Part shown: positions 1 through 12,540 of the stretch, piece after piece
Position numbering within the stretch: the first letter of the stretch is position 1
Layout: each line of letters starts with the position of its first letter
Assembly: GCA_009760855.2 (NCBI GenBank)
Contig: WPIO01000162.1
Location: 186,001 to 250,000 of the forward strand
Direction of reading: 5' to 3'
DNA length: 64,000 nucleotides
Origin: Cristatella mucedo
Taxonomy: Eukaryota > Bryozoa > Phylactolaemata > Cristatellidae
Program-made: the position numbers and the translations under genes
Notes under the pieces: generated by a model
Databases searched by the model: none
The model's input: the letters and a program-made list of their open reading frames with translations, nothing else
Told to the model about the DNA's origin: nothing

Positions 1-515
1 ACACTGCAGAACATGACACCTAGATTTCGTGCTGATCCAACAGGAGATATGCTGACAGAGCCAATATTGAGCTTCAGCCTTGCTAATTTCTGAATCTTAC
101 TGGATTTGCCCATAATTATTAGGTTGGTTTTATCGTCGTTTAATTTTCAAAAATTTGCTGCCATTCATGTGTGGATGTCATCAATACATGCAGCAATGGA
201 GTTGAGAGAATTCGAGGTGCTCGAAGGCTGGGAGGTATCAAAGCGAAGGTACAACTGAGTGTCATCTGTATATATTTGAAAGCCTAGATTGCACTTGGAA
301 CTTACATGAGTAAGAGGGAGAGTATAAACCGTGAAAAGAACCGGACCTAGCATGGAGCCCTGAGGTACCCCATATTTCAGAAGTACCTCGGATGATCTTT
401 GTCCATTCACGTCAATACTGTAGAGAGTCTCATACTGAGATAGGACCTGAACCTTTGCAGAGAACTGCCATGGATTACCAGGCGAGATGAGAGGCGCTCT
501 AGAAGAACTTGGTGA
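1..515 (-). mobile_element. Family-1 LINE fragment (RT region)
   Basis: Minus-strand piece of a Jockey-superfamily non-LTR retrotransposon. The minus strand from about 410 to 165 encodes the RT core around GVPQGSMLGPVLF and YTDDTQLYL, where the usual YADD is changed to YTDD. The stretch below 165 matches the segment that follows the RT core in other copies of the window. It is cut by the window edge on the left and lacks its 5' part on the right. Stops and missing codons mark it as dead. Confidence 0.75.
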
Positions 516-907
516 TTGAGAAGTTCATTTAGTCAAATACGTGTACATTTGAGTTCAGCCAAGAGTGGTGTAGCATAGCTAGATTTAAACACATTCTCAT
601 AAGAACTAAGATTATTCAAGGTATTGCACAGGGGCCTTACAACGAATGCAAAGAGTTAGAAGAGTTGGCAACGAGAATAATGTACTGCAATTTTGTAATT
701 ATAATATAGGCAAGTTATCTTCCGCTCACATTCCAAGGTCAATCAATAAAACACGAACAGGGTTTTCTTGGTTGCACGAAGGAACGTGATGCAGGGTTGT
801 TAGATTTTTGTGAGATATCTTGATGTTTGGGTGCGATGCACAATGTATCTAATCATTAAGAATGATGCCATGCATGATTTTGATACTTTTTTACTCGGTA
901 AAGAAGC
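516..907. other. Unassigned AT-rich stretch
   Basis: I see no gene, RNA or repeat family here. It lies between a dead LINE piece and the left border of the tandem duplication. Confidence 0.4.
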
Positions 908-2369
908 AAAGTAGGTGATGATTTTGAAGAACAACTTTAAATGGTGCCACCTAAAACAGGCATCAACCACATTTTAAAGTGGGTCTCATTATTGCGATTT
1001 TTAACGTTCCTTCTAACCAAATGAAAAATAACAGCAGTGTCGCTTAGCTACTTAATCTGTTTCGGACTCTAACTAAATGGTACATTTTTGAAAATTTCAA
1101 TCTAAAGAACTTATATTTTGCCACATTTAGCGTGAGAATGATCGGAGTGATTTCTTCCGTCCTCAATGAGGCAGTATTTCTGGTTCTTAATGTAGTAAAA
1201 TATGAATAAAAAGAGCAAAGGATCACGATTAGGTTTTCAAACGAAATTTGGCTATTACCTTACCATTGCAGACATGCCCAAGTCATAATATCTGGCTTTT
1301 CTTTTCCCTGATCGTTCTCTGGTTCATTAATGTTTAGGACTGATTGTAGCGGCATTGAATTCTTACCTTTGCAGCTTGTTATTAAGACAGCTCGATGAAA
1401 TGGCGTAACTGAGCTGTTACCTAAGCTCTCATAAGAACAAATTTTAATTACTTACCTTGATCACCAAGGAAAGGATTTTGTGTCAGCTAAATAAAGTACC
1501 TATCTGGAATGTTCTAGCATTTTGATATTCTAATAGATTCGCTGAGAATGTGAGAAAATATGTTGCACTTGCTTGAGTGTCAGCTAGTGAATCTATTTAA
1601 AATTAGCTAGAATCCTTTTGTGAAACTAAAGCCCCAGGTAGCAAACTGTAATTACAATGAGGTTCTTCTATTAGGGATCCATCACTCTGAGAGCCAAACA
1701 AATACTCATGTAAATAATATTACGTGCACATCTTTAATTGACTTCACTTGGTAGGACTTACATAGGGCTGCTTAAGACATCTGTAGAAAAGTATCTCAGC
1801 TATTATTATTACTGCCAGGGATTACAAAATATATACTAATCATTATTAACAGTTTGATTCATTCTAATTTCCAAGAAGTCTAAATTTAGTTATTGTAAGG
1901 CCCTCTAAATGAAAGGAGTAAACATTGTATTTCAGGTAATTGGAAGTTATCACCATATTTTGAGCCTATTCATTTATTTCCAATGTGCTACTTTCAACTG
2001 AAACAATAATAATGATATTTATACTATAGCAGCCACACTTATGCTACACAGTTTTCCAAAGTAATCAGTGTTTGTAGCTACCGTTTATGCAAAAAAACCG
2101 AGAGATAATGGTGATTACTTATTGCAGACGTTGTTGTCTTGACTAGAAGGGTGAATAATTAAACCCCTAATTAATTTCTTTTTCAGAACTTATTGAAATA
2201 TGTTTACCTTAGGTCGAACTTCTGTGGTTAAGTAAAATATTTTTATTATGCATGCCGGTTTTTTCATTATCACACTAATAATAAACAGAATAAATATGTC
2301 TCTGGTCTTAGGGGTTATACCCTGCTCCTAAATTTTGAATGATAACAATAATAAAAATAATAGAGAATT

Positions 2370-2770
2370 TTAAACACCACCACCAGAGAACTCAATCTCT
2401 CTTTCTAGGAACTTTAGGTTTTCGGCAATCGAAGTACGACCAAATGTTAAGTGGTAGCATGTTCTGTACAAAACGCGAATAACATCGTTAGGGTTGGCAT
2501 GCATAGGTTCAGCATGTGAGTGTGGTTACTGGCAGCATGCAATGTGTCGGCACCCATATACACGTAATGGGCTATCTCAGGGAACAGCTAAAGGCTGCGA
2601 TGAATATATGCGTATTTAGTTTCTTTTCAAATGTGATCAAGTCAGGAAATGTCACGAATCAAGAAGAAGGTACGCTCCAGACCCACAGAGCATGCAAACT
2701 AAAAGCAAAGTCTCCAAAGGATTCGAGTTTGCTGTTACGTGATTCATTAAGATAGCAACACTAGACCAGA
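2370..2770 (-). mobile_element. Family-1 LINE 3' tail, old copy
   Basis: On the minus strand this matches the family-1 3' region: the repeated GCATGC-containing block before the tail and the conserved AGAGAACTCAATCTCT segment at 2390-2402. It is heavily diverged. The paralogous copy in unit 2 is interrupted by a family-2 LINE. Confidence 0.6.
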
Positions 2771-2998
2771 AAAACGTAAGTAACTTTTGCCCTGTTTACC
2801 TGCTGCTCCAATCAATTGGGATGTTCAGAATGGTAATGTACCACAACATTAATATGATCAACCACTCTAATCTAGTTATCAAAGATTGAGATATTTTCAT
2901 TCTGTTAATTCAGAATTGCTCAAGGTATTAAATGGGTTTGTCACAGCTGTAGATTTAGAAAAAGTCCCTCTATTTATTTTCCTAAATAAGGAGGTAAA

Positions 2999-3271
2999 GT
3001 GTATCACTCTAGATACAGTATTTTGGAATGCCTCTTATCGGATTTGGGGGTGGCTGACGGACGGTTAAACCGTCCAGCTCACAGGCTGACACATTCAGGC
3101 GTTACTGGCAGGTTAGTGCAACTGACCAGCTCCAGTGTAACTGTCAGGGTCAAGTGCATCCAAGTACGTAGGGAGAACTCACCCGATGAGCGCATGAAAG
3201 TACGAATGCAAGGTATCATAATTAATACTACAACTCGAACTGAGACGATATTGCGATTCACAAAGGTTTAA
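2999..3271 (+). other. Open frame of 90 codons upstream of exon A1, uncertain
   Basis: A frame stays open here and, as 82 codons, at 7783-8031 in unit 2. Both share LNRPAHRLTHSGVTGRLVQL and end with a stop just before the exon-A acceptor. Many of the differences between the copies change amino acids, which argues against strong constraint. The peptide V-F-W-N-A-S-Y just upstream (other frame, about 3020) has a relative VFWSNSY near 22165 and a weaker one, LFWSTFY, near 17235. The region may therefore be decayed upstream exons of the same gene family. I recognise no domain. Confidence 0.25.
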
Positions 3272-3283
3272 TGAATTTTGCAG

Positions 3284-3336
3284 ACGATTCAATCAACAAT
3301 CCCTGCACAGCTGCTGACATAATGAGGAATTTTGAG
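3284..3336 (+). CDS. Exon A1 of a repeated small-exon module
   Basis: A 53-nt exon flanked by TTTTGCAG and GTAACA. It reads from the third base on and starts D-S-I-N-N-P. It ends at a codon boundary after F-E, so it has an incoming phase 1 and outgoing phase 0. It pairs with exon B1 (4864-4951), which starts in phase 0. Relatives occur at 8044, 17645, 18449, 22389 and 30101, all with length 2 modulo 3. The function is unknown, and no transcript evidence is available from sequence alone. Confidence 0.6.
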
Positions 3337-3744
3337 GTAACACAAGTTTGCTTACTGTATGGGCTTCCTTTACAGTTAAACCAGTTTGCTAGATAGTAAC
3401 CAAGGTGATGACTTTGGCCTGACGGAATTATCTTATCTTATAAGAGTATTCAATCCCAGTGCACTACTAGGGTCAATTTTCTTTTAAAGACCACGCTAAA
3501 TTCAGTCTTGGCATCGGACTAAACTATTGTATTCGAATGTCGAAATGTATCGTCGCTTTAAATATCGGTGATGCTTTTAATTTAATTTGTTAAATAATAG
3601 CCAAGTTTTTACATATTATGTCGGTAACGTAGTTTCATCCATATGCAGTGTAGACATGTATTTCTTTTAAACAATATTTTGCAGCTGTCGTGCTTCGTCA
3701 GAACAGCTAAATATTAACCGTAATGTACGTCATAAAGCGACATC

Positions 3745-4290
3745 ACAGAGATCGATCTCTTTCTAGTCTCTCTAAATTTGCTTCAAAATAAGCACGATCG
3801 AATAATTAGTGATAGCATGCTAAATAAAGGACATGAAAATCATGGCTAGTGCTAACATGCACGGGGTCGGCATGAAACTATGGTTAGTGGCAGCATGCAC
3901 AGTGCCAGACTGCACAGAATCAGGAAGCACATGCTCATAAAGGTCAAATCTTAGGAACCCACTGCAGACTGTGATAAATACTTGAGTTTTCAGTTTCTTT
4001 TTAAATGTGGTCAAGTCAGGTTATGTCTTGACGCAGCTCGGAGTGAGTTCCGGGTTTTGGGATAATAATAAGTAATGGCACGGTCTCTAAAGTATTTGAG
4101 GTTTGTAAGAGGTATAGGTAAACAGTTAGATTCTCAAAAGGTAGTGCTACGATGCTTAGCCTGGTGAAGAAGCAGATCTGATAGGTAGGCTGGAGCCAAA
4201 GAACGAAGGGACCTAAAAGTCAGTGACACCGTTAAAGACAATATCAACTTAACAAGCTTTTCAGTTGCAGCTTAGAAGCTAGTACTTACT
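3745..4290 (-). mobile_element. Family-1 LINE 3' part, old copy
   Basis: Minus-strand family-1 3' UTR and C-terminal coding remnant. The end of a 64-codon remnant at 3820-4014 recalls the family C-terminus (TTFKKKLKTQVF). It is duplicated at about 8505-9030. Confidence 0.6.
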
Positions 4291-4459
4291 CACGAGGTGC
4301 TACAGAGAATTCAATTTCATCATCCTAACTTGCTGTTCATCACTGGCGTTTCTCTCTATCGTTGTGAGTTGCAGCTGGAACTTACTTTTTCGTTAGCCTA
4401 TACATGTTTACTAATTGCCCATCTAAAAAATGTCTTGGGCATCCAATTATGTCGCTTGT

Positions 4460-4800
4460 TACCCTGCATCAGTTAGTTTATCCATTTCCCTGATTTGACC
4501 ACATTTGAAAAGAATTTAAAAAACACACCTATTTAGGACAGCGGTTAGTGGGTCCCTGTGATTATTCCTTCATGTGCTTATGTGTGCTGCTACTGTGCAT
4601 GCTGCCACTAACGACATTTGCATGCTGACTCCGTGAATGTCACACTAACCCTGTTATTCATTTTGTTTATCAAGCATGAGATTACTCACCATTCAAACGT
4701 GTTTCCCTTTCCAGCAAAGGTAAAGCACCTATAAAGAGATTGAGTTCTCTGAGGGCGCTTTATCAAGTGCATCATTGTTATTATTAATAGTATTAATTTC
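4460..4800 (+). mobile_element. Family-1 LINE 3' tail, plus strand
   Basis: It matches the family-1 C-terminus and tail, including AAAGCACCTATAAAGAGATT followed by GAGTTCTCTGAGGGCGCTTT and an ATTATTATT run at about 4780. It is duplicated at about 9230-9560. It lies head-to-head with the minus copy just upstream. Confidence 0.65.
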
Positions 4801-4863
4801 TATTAGGATTTTACTTTGTCTGCTGTAGTCAGTACTCTTCTGTAGTAACATTCACTTTTGCAG

Positions 4864-4951
4864 CAGCAGAAGGCGGATACCTACCTTACACCAATTGAGG
4901 GCAATAACCTTGAGCAAACGGAAGAAGATATCTACGAAAGCGTGGAAATTG
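4864..4951 (+). CDS. Exon B1, tyrosine-motif exon
   Basis: An 88-nt exon after CTTTTGCAG and before GTATAATG. It is open in phase 0 (29 codons plus one base). It encodes an acidic peptide with DTYLTPIEG at the start and DIYESVEI at the end. The outgoing phase is 1, so the last G plus the first two bases of any A exon would give an Asp codon. It is nearly the same as B2 and a diverged relative of B3-B6. The Y-x-x-[LP] and Y-E-S-V motifs resemble phosphotyrosine docking sites of receptor tails; that role is inference. Confidence 0.6.
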
Positions 4952-6589
4952 GTATAATGCATAGCTAAACAATCGATAGTTTTTATATTTTACATGGTTT
5001 TTATTATAAGGCGTGCCTGCATTTTTGCATGCAAGACCAAAAGTAGGTGATGATTTTGAAGAACAACTTTAAATGATTCTACCTTAATCTGACGTTAACC
5101 AATATTTTAAGTCGGTCTCATAATTGCAATTTGTAACGTTCCCTCTCACAAAATGGACTATATCAGCCGTGTCGCTTAGCTACTTAACATGTTATTGACT
5201 ATAACCTAATGGTACATTTTTAAAACTTGCAATTTAAAGAACTAACATCTGGCCAAATTTAGCTTAATAATGATCGCAGTGATTTCTGCCGTCCTCAATG
5301 AGGCAATATTTTTGGTTCTTAATGCAGTACAATATGAATAAAAAGAGAAAAAGATCACGATTATTTGTTCTCGCGAAATCTTGCTACTACCTTACCATTG
5401 AAGACTTGCCTACGTCATAACATGTGGCTTTTGTTTTCTCTGACCGTTGTGTGGTTCATTAGCGTTTAGGACTGATTATAGTGGCATTGAATTCTTACCT
5501 TTGCAGCATGTTATCAAGACAGCTCGATAAAATGGCGTAACTGAGCTGTTACCTAAGCTCTCATAACAGCAAATTCAAATTACTTACCTTGACCATCAAG
5601 GAAAATATTTTCTGTCTGCTAAATGAAGTACCTATCTGGAATGTGCGAGCGTTTTGTAGATAAATATTCTAATAGATGGACTGCTGGTGCAGTCGTTCGT
5701 AAACTTAGTTTAAAGAAAAGTTGCAGATACAGAATATGCTGCACTTGCTTGAGTGTTAGCTAGTGAATCTAATAAAAATCAGCTAGAATACCTTTGTGAA
5801 ACTAAAGCCTCAGGTAGCGAACTGTAATTACAATGAGGTTCTTCAATTATGGACCCTTCACTCTGAGAGCCACACAAATACGCATGTAAATAAAGATTAT
5901 GTGCACCTCTCTAATTGACTTCACTTGTTAGCACGTACAATGGGCTGCTTAAGACATCTGTAGAAAAGTATCTTACCTATTATCATTACTGCCAGGGCTA
6001 TGAAATATATACTAATTATTCTTAAAAAGGTTAATTCATTCTAATTTCTAAGAAGTCAAAATGTAGTTATTGTAAGGCCCTCCTAATGAAAGTAGTAAAC
6101 ATTATATTTCAGGTAATTGTAAGTAGTCACCATCTTTTGAGCCAGTCATTTGCTTCCAATATGCTATGTTCAACCAAAACAGCAATAATGATATTCATAC
6201 TATATCAGCAACACTTATGATGCAAAGTTTTCCGAAGTAATAAGTGTTTTTTGCAACCGTGTATGCCTAAAAATCGAGAGGTCATGGCGATTACTCATTG
6301 CAGACGTTGTTGTCTTTACTATACTGGTGAAAAATTAAACACCTATTTAATTTATTTTTCAGAACATACGGAATTATGTTTACCTTAGGTCGAATTTCTG
6401 TGGTTAAGTAAAATATTTTTATTATGCATGCCATTTTTTCCATTATCACTCCAATCACAAACAGAATAAATATGTCCCTCGTCTCAGGGGTTATACCCTG
6501 CACCCAAATACAGGCTGATCATAATAATAAAATAATAGAGAATTTTAAACAGCACCCTAGGAGAACTGAATCTCTATTTCTAGGCACTA

Positions 6590-7169
6590 TGAATATGGCT
6601 GCAAGGCTGGTCTTCAAGTCCCAGCGGTTTGAGCACGTGTCACCTTTGCTGAAAGAGCTAGGATGGTTGCCGGTTGAGCAAAGGATACAGAGCAAGTTCT
6701 TATGCTGACCCACAAGGCCCGCCACGGCTTGGCTCTTTCGTACCTAGCTGAACTGCTGCATCAGTTTCAGCCTCTTCGCGCCCTCAGGTCCTGTGTGGAC
6801 AATAAATTAGCTGTCCCATTCCTCCGCTTAAAGACAGTTGGCGACAGAAGCTTTAGCTCTGCAGGTCCTAGACTGTGGAACTCGCTTCCACAATGATTAG
6901 GCAACGACATCTACTCTCCGACTGCCGACTATGGCACATCTTTTTCAGCGGTCCTGAACTGCCAATTCTATTCTACTCACTACCTCAACTGCTCTCCTAA
7001 CTCTGCTATGGTTCCCACTTTCTCTTTGTTGCTTGAGACGAAGTCTGTTGGCTACCGAATGCGTGCCGAAAGCCGCTTAGGCTGTGAGTGGGCTATACAA
7101 AACTCTCCTGCGTAACACCCACATGGTCTTTATGACTTTGTGGAATTACTGACGGTGATACATTATATT
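6590..7169 (+). mobile_element. Family-2 LINE, 5'-truncated insertion
   Basis: About 580 bp matching the 3' end of the family-2 element at 42229-42812: the MNMAARLVFKSQ region, the LAVPFLRLKTVGDRSFSSAG region, and the tail ending GACGGTGATACATTATATT. It is absent from unit 1 at the same place. CACT flanks it on both sides (6586-6589 and 7170-7173), a likely target-site duplication. A frameshift near 6702 breaks the reading frame. Confidence 0.85.
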
Positions 7170-8043
7170 CACTTTAAGTTTCCAGCAATGGAACAACGAT
7201 CGAATGGTTAGTGGTAGCATGTTTAATACAAACGTGAATAGCATCGTTAGGGTTGGCATGCACAGGTTCAGCATGCAAGCATGCTTAGTGGCAGCATGCA
7301 ATGTGTCGGCACACATAAGCACATAAAAGGGCGATCTCAGGGACAAGCTAAACACTGTGATGAATAGATGCCTATTCAGTTTCTGTTCAAATGTGATCAA
7401 GTCAGGAAATGTCACGAATGAAGAAGGGAGTAGGCTCCAGACCCACAGAGCATACAAACTGAAGGCAAAGTCTCCAAAGGATTCGAGTTTGCTGTTAAAT
7501 GATTTATTAAGAAAGCAACACTAGACCAGAAAAACGTAAGAAACGTCTGCCTTGTTTACCTGCTGCTCCAATGAATTAGGATGTTCAGAATGGTGATGTA
7601 CCAAAATATTAACATGATCAACCACTCTAATCTAGTTATCAAAGAGTGAGAGATTATCATTCTGTTGATTCAGAATTGCTCAAGGTATTGAATGGGTTTG
7701 TCACAACTGCAGATTTAGAAAAAGTCCCTCTATTTATTTTCCTAAATACTGGGGTAAAGTTTATCACTCTAGATACAGTATTTTGAAATGCCTCTTATCG
7801 GATTTGGGAGTGGCTGACAGGCTGTTAAACCGTCCAGCTCACAGGCTGACACATTCAGGCGTTACTGGCAGGTTAGTGCAACTGGCCAGCTCCTGTCTCA
7901 CTGTCAAGGTCAAGTGCATCCAAGTACATCGGAAGAACACACCCGATGAGCGCATGAAAGTACGAATGCAACGTATCATAATTAATACTATAACTCAAAC
8001 TGAGATAATGTATCGATTCACAAAGATTTGATGAATTTTGCAG

Positions 8044-8096
8044 ACGATTCAATCAACAATCCCTGCACAGCTGCTGACATAATGAGGAATTTTGAG
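8044..8096 (+). CDS. Exon A2 of the repeated module
   Basis: 53 nt, identical in structure to A1, between TTTTGCAG and GTAACA. Incoming phase 1, outgoing phase 0. It is followed 1.5 kb later by B2. Confidence 0.6.
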
Positions 8097-9625
8097 GTAA
8101 CACAAGTTTGCTTACTGTATGGGCTTCCTTTACAGTTAAACTAGTTTGTTAAATAGTAACCGAGGTAATTGCTTCGGCCTGACGGAATTGTCTTATTATG
8201 TAATACTAGTATTCAATCCCAGTGCACTACTAGGGTCAATTTTTTTTCAAAGACCACGTCATATTCAATCTTGTCATCGGACTGAACTATTGTACTCGAA
8301 TGTCATAATTTATCGTCGCTGTAAATATCTGTGATATTTTTATTTAATTTTTGGACTAATAGCTATGTTATTACATATAATGTCGGTAACGTAGTTTCAT
8401 CCTTATACGGTGTAGACATGTATTTCTTTTAAACAATATTTTGCAGCTGTCGTGCTTCGTCAGAAGAGCTAAATATTAACCCTAATGCAGGTCATAAAGC
8501 AACATCAGAGACATCGATCTCCTTCTAGTCTCTTTAAATTTGCTTCAAAATAAGCACGACCGAATGATTAGTGATAGCATGCTAAATAAACGACATGAAA
8601 AACATGGTTAGTGATAACATGCACAGGGCCATCATTAAACTATGGTTTGTGGCAGCATGCATAGTGGCAGCATGCACAGTCTCAGGAAGTACACGCACCT
8701 TAAGGACAAGTCTTAGGAACCCACTACAGACTGTGATAAATACTTGAGTATTCAGTTTCTTCTTAAATATAGTCAAGTCAGGATATGTCTTGACGCAGCT
8801 CGGGAGTGACTTCCGGGTTTTGGGACAATACTAAGTAATGGCATGGTCTATAAAGTATTTGAGGTTTGTAAGAGGTATAGGTGAAAGATTAGATAATCAA
8901 AAGGTAGTGTTACGATGCTTAGCCTGGTGAAGAAGTAGATCTGATAGGTAGGCTGCAGCCAAAGCATGAAGGAACTTTAAAGTTAGTGAAACCGATTGAG
9001 ACAATATCAACTTTAAAAGCTTTTCAGTAGCAGCTTAGACCCTAGTACTTACTAAAGAAGTGCTACTAAGAATTCAATTTCATCATCCTAATTTACTGTT
9101 CATCACTGGCGGTTCTCTTAATCGCTGTGAGTTGCAGCTGTGACTTACTTTTTTGTTAGCCTACTTAAGTTTACTAATTGCCCATCTAAAAAATGTCTTA
9201 GGCATCCAATTATGTCGCTTGTTAGCTTGCATCGGTTAGTTTATCTATTTCCCTGACTTGACCACATTTGAAAGAAATTTAAAAACTCACTTATTTAGGA
9301 AAGCATTTAGTGGGTCTCTGTGAGTCATCCTTCATGTGCTTATGCTTGCTGATACTGTGCATGCTACCACTAACGACACTTGCATGCTGACTCCGTGAAT
9401 GTCACACTAACCCTGTTATTCATATTGTTCATCAAGCATAAGATTACTGACCATTCAAACGTGTTTCCCTTTGCAGCAAAAGTAAAGCACCTACAAAAAG
9501 ATTGAGTTCTCTATGAGAGCTTTATCAAGTGCATTATTATAATTACTGTTAGTATTAATTTCCATTAGGATTTTACTTTGTCTGCTGTGTTCAGTACTCT
9601 TCTTTAGTAACATTCACTTCTGCAG

Positions 9626-9713
9626 GAGCATAAGGCGGAAACCTACCTTACACTGACTGAGGGCAATAACCTTGAGCAAACGAAAGAAGATATCTACGAA
9701 AGCGTGGAAATTG
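9626..9713 (+). CDS. Exon B2, tyrosine-motif exon
   Basis: 88 nt between CTTCTGCAG and GTATAATAC. It encodes a peptide starting EHKAETYLTL and ending YESVEI. The first tyrosine motif is a perfect Y-x-x-L, and the second tyrosine follows after 13 residues. Phase 0 in, phase 1 out. Confidence 0.6.
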
Positions 9714-9801
9714 GTATAATACATAGCCAAACAATCAATTGTTTTTATATTTTACATGGTTTTCTTTATAAGGCGTGCCTGCATTTTTGCATGCAAGACC
9801 A

Positions 9802-10514
9802 GCTCAGTTTTCTTTAGCATTAACGTGAGTCTGTATTAAACTGCTCCAGGGATTTTTCTTGTTGCGTTTAGGATTGGATGCAAATTAAAAAAGTGAGAAA
9901 GATAGAGATCTAGCAGATTTCGAAGACTTTACATCAGTCTACGCCCGGTAGCTTAGAAAATTAACGATTATTTTTTCGCTTGAAAGCTGAAGTCCTGATA
10001 ATCAGAGCCATAACGTATTGTAAGAAGGTTAAAGATTTGCTGGCTAGTTCTGAGAGTAATCAATTGCCGTAAGACAAGGGCTCGTTGTAGACGTATTCAG
10101 CCATTATTAGCGAAGCTATTGTGGGAATTCATGCAGCCATAACAAAGTATACAGCTAAAGCATTTGCTAAGTCCTAACCTGTGACATTTTTAAGTGATTT
10201 TCCGTTAGTTGTGCAAGCAACGTGGCTACCTCAAAAAGTTGTAGTACTATAAATAGATCTCGTCTCGTGACGGCCATATACCACAATCTCAGCTGTATTC
10301 ACTGGTTGAAAAGTGCAGTCCAGATCTTATTAAGATTTTCAAAACGTCTGTGGAAAAAAGGGGTCCTGGTCAAGTCCTAAAAATCGGCTATCTAAAGACC
10401 AATAATTAAAATCCGTGGTTTTTTACAGTTGTCTTTGGAATAAGGATCAAAGTTCCATTCGAATTTCCTAGTAAGTTTGCTGCCCAAGCCAAATTTGAGC
10501 ATTATGTTTTACGA
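9802..10514. other. Unassigned stretch right of the duplication
   Basis: No open frame, RNA or known repeat was recognised here. It follows exon B2 by about 90 bp and may be intron or intergenic DNA. Confidence 0.35.
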
Positions 10515-11230
10515 TTGCTGAATCACTCTCTGTGAATAACTGCGATAAAGTTGGTCTTGTCATCATTTAATATAAGAGAGATTGTTGTCATCCATGTGAG
10601 GAAGCTATCAATACATGAAGCAGGGAAGATTTCGAAATTCGACAAGCTTGAGATCGGGAAGGGATCAAATCTAAGGTACAGCTGAGTATAATCTACCATG
10701 AAGTGAAAGTTGAGATTGTGCTTCGCAAACACATCGGAAAGAGGGAGAGTATACACTGCACAAAGAACGGGACCAAGCACTCAGCCCTGAGGTTTACCGT
10801 ACTTCAGCGATTCGTCTAATGATCATGAGTCCATTCCCAGCACTTATTCGAATATTTGTTTGAGATTGAACACAAGATATTGCAAAGCTGTGCCAATGAT
10901 GCCTAGGCGAAATGAGAGGCCATAAACAAAGAATATCTGATCAATACTTAAGTCAGCAGTCCTGGTAAGGTCGTTATGCAATCGAATACATGCTGATTCT
11001 GTGTAGTGACAAGCTATAGGGCTGCTCGTATTAGAGAAGTGTGAAGTTCCAATATATGAGTTCAGTTAATCAGCGACGAGTCGTTCAAATAACTTTGATA
11101 AGAACGGTAGAAGAGAGATGAGGTGATAGTTGCTGCCGCTTTCTTGGCTTAGAGTTCGTTTTTCAAGTAGTGGTCTGACTCTAACTTTTTGGAAACTTTT
11201 GCGACATGATATGCAGCCAATCACATATTA
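10515..11230 (-). mobile_element. Family-1 LINE, RT region, decayed
   Basis: The minus strand carries the RT region. From right to left it shows the LLPFLSK-like segment (about 11110), the TESA segment (about 11000), MLGPVLCAVYTLPL (about 10780) and the DYTQLYL core (about 10690), where YADD has become MVDYT. Several frame breaks are present. Confidence 0.65.
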
Positions 11231-11359
11231 AGGATGATGAATATGCATGGGAGACTTGCTTTTCTCGGTAGAGAGTGGCCGAGCTAAATCCTTCTGCCTT
11301 TTATGTATAGTCACGAAGCAGCTGCTAGAACACATCCACATAAATAAAATTTCAGAGCT

Positions 11360-12540
11360 GGTTTTTAATCTGGGTTTAAGTGGGTGCACTCTGCTGAAAC
11401 TGCTACCCTGAAAGTAACCAATTACTTCTTATGTATCTGGAATGCTGGCGATATCGCTGCCATAGCATTTATAGATCTATCAGCAACTTTCGACAATATT
11501 GACCACTATATCCTACTTGAACGATTGAGAGCTACAATTGCTGGGGCGGACGGGGCACTGACGTGATTTAAATCGTAATCGTCTGAATGTGTTTAATCCA
11601 CGTCCTGTGGGGGTTAGGTCTCTTCCACCATGCCGGTCACCCACTTGGTCCCTCAAGGGTCTATAGTCAGTCCTTTTCTGGTCTCCTTTATTACTCAAGC
11701 TCTACGGAGAGTTGCTTAGTACCTCAGTTTTGCTGTTGCTTTGATGATGAGATTCGCAGCCATATTGGTCATTTAAAAAGTCAGAATCTGTTGTAGCGAC
11801 TGCGAAACTAAAAGCTTGCTATAAAGACATGCGATAAAAAAATCTAAACTATCACACAATGCCACTGCCACTCCTGAGATACACCATGTGTGTAGCTGGA
11901 GCAGATTACTTAGCTCTTTAATCAGGAGACACTGTATACTACTTTCATGACGAGTTCAGAATTTTGGTGCCGTCTTCGAATGTTGCCAAAATTTTGAAAG
12001 CTTCCTGGTGAACAGAGCTTTTACAGCTAGGCGTAATGTCCGATCCTTGTTGAATATTAGGAACTGTCTCCCATGGTGGCTAGCCAAGAATTTACCACGC
12101 TTGTTAGTTCCTTATCAGCTATAATATTGCCAATCGTTTTGGCTGAGCTATCGAAAAGGGCACAAGGAAGCTACTACTGGGGATGGATATAGCTGAAAGG
12201 ATAGTATAAAAATCCCAGAGGTTTGGACATGACAATTCTTGGCTGAAATAGCTTGGATGGGTTCTGATTCATTATTGGAAACAGAGCAACATACTTACTT
12301 TGAAAAAACCTGCCAGCCCGGCTTGGCTCCTTCAAGCTTAGCTGAACGGCTGCACCAGTTAAAACCAACTCGTACCCTCGGGGCTTATATGGATAATCAA
12401 TTAGCTGTAGCAATCCGCCTTATGAAGGCCGTTTTCTACTAAAGCTTTCGTTCAGCCTGTTCTCCACCGTTGAGCTCACTTATACAATTCTTACATAAAA
12501 GTGATTACTATCCTTCGGTCGACTATGGCATTTCCTTCTC
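11360..12540 (+). mobile_element. Family-2 LINE, RT region, badly decayed
   Basis: At 11450-11560 it encodes A-A-I-A-F-I-D-L-S-A-T-F-D-N-I-D, matching ALALLDLSAAFDTID of the 41.5-kb copy. Further stretches match the RNLGV and C-terminal regions. At 12540 the family-2 sequence stops inside GACTATGGCA...TTCTCC and resumes at about 13839, so a family-1 element split it. Confidence 0.6.

Larger units (their letters stand above)
908..5039 (+). repeat. Tandem duplication unit 1 (about 4.1 kb)
   Basis: This block is repeated head-to-tail at 5040-9801. Both units begin at AAAGTAGGTGATGATTTTG (908 and 5040), and both end with a GCATGCAAGACC run (about 5036 and 9800). Collinear matches include the stretch around 1130-1200 (5270-5340), the exon-A context at 3284 (8044) and the exon-B context at 4864 (9626). 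The unit also contains old family-1 LINE tails: minus at about 2370-2770 and 3745-4290, plus at about 4460-4800. The only coding-like parts recognised are exons A1 and B1. Confidence 0.9.
5040..9801 (+). repeat. Tandem duplication unit 2, with a LINE insertion
   Basis: Second copy of the block at 908-5039. It is longer because a 580-bp family-2 LINE sits at 6590-7169 inside a family-1 tail; removing it with one 4-bp target copy leaves about 4.18 kb. After about 9801 the two sequences part company. The many scattered base differences indicate that the duplication is not recent. Confidence 0.9.
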
